64,000 bases of DNA, from the NCBI GenBank assembly GCA_003993805.1, contig RSEF01000005.1:19409186-19473185 (forward strand), in the 5' to 3' direction. The stretch is from Himantopus leucocephalus. Taxonomy: Eukaryota > Chordata > Aves > Charadriiformes > Recurvirostridae. The translations under genes and the position numbers were made by a program. The notes under the pieces were generated by a model. It was not told the origin of the DNA. It worked only from the letters and a program-made list of their open reading frames with translations, and did no database searches. Below are positions 60,700 to 64,000 of this stretch, one piece after another. Every line of letters starts with the position of its first letter. Position 1 is the first letter of the stretch.

Positions 60700-62700
60700 C
60701 CAGCCCGCTCTGCCCCAGCCCTGACAGACCCCGCTGCCGGGGAGAGGCTCCCAACTCCCGCCGAGGGATGCGGTGGCCTTCTCGGCCCCCGGCCCCGCCG
60801 GGAAGGGCTCTCCCCGCAGGCGGGTTACGGAGTGCAGGCACGACGGACTTTGGACAGGCTGTGACCGGCCAGCGGGCCCTCCCTGGCCGGGAAAGGGCTG
60901 CTCCCGCGGGCGGGTCGGACGCCGCCTTGGGCGCCTACCTGCCCTGTGGAGCCCCACCTTCCGCAGGGGGAGCCGTGCCCCGGGCACCCCGGCGAGAGCG
61001 GGCGGGCGAAGCGCCGGGGGTGTCAGCAGGAAGGGAGCCGCTCGCCTCCGCCCGCCACGCCCNCCCGCCGCGCCCAACTGGTCAGACTGGCAGCGGGATG
61101 GCCGCCTGGCCCACCTTGTCTGCCACCCCCAGCGCTGGGGACGGAGGCCACGTGGCTCTGTTGGGAAAGCCTCCCCCAGAGAGGGGAGCCACCTGCGGAG
61201 TCGCAGGCAGGGACGCGGCACCGCACCTTATAAGGGACGGGGCCAGCAGCCAGCCAGGAGGATAAGGAGGGCGATAAGGGCTGGGTGGGGCTGCCTGTCC
61301 TCCCCCCCAGCAAGGGCAGGGGGCCAAGAATGCACGACACCGATGGGGTTCAAAGGACGGGTCCAGACACAGCTGGGGGCTGCGAAACACGGTGGGCAAT
61401 CCCCTGGGGACGGGGTCTGTTGACGGCTGAGGTCACCAGATGGGTGCCGTTGGCCGCCCCAGACGGACAAAGAGGGAGAGGCCGCCGAGCGGCAGAGAGG
61501 AGCAGCGTGGGGTCGGCCGCAGAGAGTGAGGCTTGTTCTGCTGGAATGCCAGCAATCCGGCTGCGGGGCAGCTGTCCTCCCGGGGGCCACTCGCCCCTCT
61601 CCCAAGCACGGCTGGGACCCGGCACAGGAGGAGCTCCTTCCCTCCCGGCGGTCCGGCAGAGCTGCCGACCTTCTGCACCGGCCAGGGAAACGCTGGCTGC
61701 TCCATCAGCTGGAGGGAGCATCCAGCACCGCGGCAAGCAGAAGGGAGACCGAGACTCCCCCGGCGCTTTCGGGGAGGGGAGGACAAGCATCCCCCCTCCC
61801 AGCAGGAAGGCGGCCAAGCCACCACGCTCCAGGCAGACACCGTCCCCCCGCAATCCCCAAGGGGGATGGCCATGGCCCCAGAGCCGTCCTGCCAGCAGCA
61901 CCCTGCTGCATCCAACCGCCCTAGGACACCCCAACAGCCCCACTCCCACCGGTAGGGCCGCATGGGTCCCCCACCCCGGGGACAGCCACGGGGTCCCTGC
62001 CACCCCTCCGTGCCAGCCCCACGGCTCGCGCCCCCAGCCCCCGGGCCCAGGAGATTCACATGTCGGGAGCCCTTCAGCAGCACAAAGGCGGCTCTCTCTC
62101 CTCTCGGTGGGAATTCGCAGCTGAGCGCTCGACGGGGACAAAGGGATTTCAGAGCACATCGCCGGCCGGCCGCACTCCCCCCGGCGTTCCCGCTTCCTGC
62201 CACAGTAGCTCCAGTCCTCAGGGGCGCAGCGGCGAACAAACACCCAGCGCCGGATTCTGGGAACGGGGCCAGAGCATTCCCGGGACAGGCCGCGCTCCGG
62301 CGGCCAGCAGGCTCCCGCTTCACCAGCGGCTCCTGGGCCCATGGCGGGGGGGGGAAGGGAGCAGCCCCCGTCTCCACCACCCCAGCCTGTGGAGCCCGGG
62401 AGAGCTGGTGGGACCACAGGGTGGCTCCTCGCTGTGCCCGAGGAACGGCAGCCACCTTGAAGGGGACACGAGATGTCCCCGTGCCCCAGGGCTCGGCTGG
62501 ACCCCTGGCACTGCGCTGAAGGTCAGTGCTGCCCCCAGGTCCCTGCCCTTCACCCCGTCTCTCCCCCCGCACACCCACCCACCGCCCGGCTGAACTTTCC
62601 CACTCCGCTGCCTCTCTCCCGCAGCGAAAACAAACAGCAGCCGGGCTCCACAGAGATAAGGGCCGTGCCAGCAGAGCCCAGGGAGCAAAGTCCCCCGCCA
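60700..62700. promoter_or_regulatory. GC/CpG-rich block, candidate CTNND1 promoter
   Basis: Dense C/G sequence with many CG dinucleotides (for example around 60960-61070 and 62150-62200), resembling a CpG island. It lies 6.5-8.5 kb upstream of the CTNND1 ATG, a reasonable position for a promoter with a non-coding first exon. Very long open frames here on the minus strand (422 and 355 codons) overlap one another in different frames and have no domain character. They are best explained by high GC content. One base is unresolved at 61063. Confidence 0.3.
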
Positions 62701-64000
62701 TTAAATCCGAGGCTGCAGTGCCACAGCAGCTGCCGCCCCCCGAGCCCGAGCGGAGGGATGTTCATGGCAGATGGGGCAAAGCTGCTCTGGCCCCCCGTCC
62801 CAGGGGCAGATTTAGCTCCTCGAGGGCTCACATCTGCTGCTGGCTGCCCCCGGGCAGAGCGGCCACAGCCCACCATTCCCAGCAGGATTAAGGGACACGG
62901 GCACAAGCACTCACAGCTATGCGCCACCATGAACGACCCCGGCCAGCAGCACCTGGGACACAGAGCGGCAGCACGACTCGGTGCCAGCCCGGCACCCAGA
63001 CATGTGGATTTGGTCCCCTTCCCCGGCACAGAGCCCTCGCCGCAGCACCGCGTCCCTCTGCCCAGGGAAGCCGCTGGAGACCATTTCCTCTGCCAACACC
63101 CGCGGGCAGGCTGGTCCCCAGGGCCCGGCCGTGGCACAGCTCCAGCTACTCTGCTCCGACCAGTGCGCAAAGGTGCGGGGGACTGGAAGCACGGTGGGAG
63201 TCACACCACTGCAGTGTAGGAACGGTGCCAATGGGCTCCTCCGAGACCACCCAGCCCAGGAGAGCAGCCAGAGTTATCCGCCTTCCCTGCAAGGAAGGTG
63301 CGAGTCACCAAGGAACATGGAGAAGGGCAGGAGCCCAGGGCGCCCCCTGCCATGGCAGCAACCCCACGGGGGTCTCACTGCCCCCCCATGCCCAGGGCAG
63401 TCCCGGGCACCCCGCGGGCAGACGGGGCACCCGTCCCTCCGCCAGACGAGCCCCACGCCTGTCCCCCGCTGTGCTGCGCAAACAGGCAGGCAGTGAGCTC
63501 ACGTGTGGTGTGGGAGCGGAAAGAGGGAATTGCCTGGACGAAGCCAAGCCACCCTTGCGGGGGCAGCCGGAGGGGGCCGCCCGGGAGAAGCGGGACCCCC
63601 CGAGCAGGAAGGGGGGCTGGCAGGCTGAGTCACAGCCCCAGTCACCCAGGGGCCGGGCTGAAAACCCCAGCTCCATTGGGCATGACCTCATCAGGTGCCC
63701 CGCTCGCTAATTGCATGCATGCATCTGCACTCGGAGAGGACTTCGAGGGCCCTGCCAAGAGCAGTAATGAACGGGTGAAGAAAAGCCACCAAAGAGCATC
63801 AGGCAGGAGCCAGGGGCTGAACGACGGCCAGGGGTGGGGAAGGGGGCTGCTGCCCTGCCGACGGGCCGCGGCAGGGCCACGGCAAAGCCCTCATGGTGCT
63901 CCCAGTCCCCGTAGTGCCCACGGCCGGGCAAGGTGCACGCACAGGCTGGCACGAGCCAGCACCCACACACAGCAGCGGGGACAAACGAGACAACAGGCCA
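62701..64000. other. Right flank, no gene supported
   Basis: GC-rich sequence with only shadow open frames. A short patch near 63710-63725 reads taattgcatgcatgcatc, which includes an octamer-like element, but nothing else supports a regulatory call. Confidence 0.5.

Noticed and set aside
61350..62701. Minus-strand open frames of 355 and 422 codons
   Set aside because: They overlap one another in different frames with low-complexity composition and no family motif, in a CpG-rich block. No splice chain joins them to CTNND1.

Overview
The window is vertebrate nuclear DNA, most likely from a bird. The genes are intron-rich with mostly compact introns. A CR1 LINE fragment and a solo LTR of a type common in avian genomes sit in introns. 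The gene set matches the human 11q12 neighbourhood in a much shorter form. Base composition is GC-rich, with strong CpG blocks at promoters. There are no prokaryotic signatures. Three stretches are N: a 100-base gap at 17682-17781 and single Ns at 45670 and 61063.

Layout from left to right. Positions 1-3347 hold nothing I can support. CNTF (minus, 4217-5138, two coding exons, 195 aa) lies directly downstream of ZFP91 (minus, 9323-27642, 11 coding exons, 567 aa). A GC-rich bidirectional promoter block (about 26.8-28.95 kb) then separates ZFP91 from a single-exon plus-strand gene (28614-30557, 647 aa). This protein looks like a DIRS1-type retrotransposon Gag, with an N-terminal Cys/His cluster and a C-terminal domain like that of LAP2alpha. 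No polymerase, recombinase or repeat arms are visible beside it. LPXN (plus, 34435-37508, 9 coding exons, 383 aa) follows and is convergent with CTNND1 (p120 catenin, minus, 40429-54223, 19 coding exons, 951 or 957 aa). The last 10 kb (54.2-64 kb) is upstream of the CTNND1 start codon and contains no recognisable coding exon. It includes a GC-rich block at 60.7-62.7 kb that could be a promoter.

I assembled the exon structures by reading GT/AG junctions and checking the phase of every join. All four known genes close in frame from ATG to stop with lengths near their mammalian orthologues. The genes are not a functional operon. CNTF is a cytokine, ZFP91 a nuclear zinc-finger ubiquitin ligase, LPXN a focal-adhesion adaptor, and CTNND1 a cadherin-binding armadillo protein. 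The most notable element is the intact Gag-derived gene, which appears to use the CpG promoter of ZFP91 in the opposite direction and looks like a domesticated transposon gene. Secondary points are a lost isoform-2 start codon in CTNND1, a divergent C-terminal cassette exon, a conserved 18-nt microexon, a solo LTR with a perfect 5-bp target duplication, and an AT-rich intronic cluster of homeodomain-like sites.
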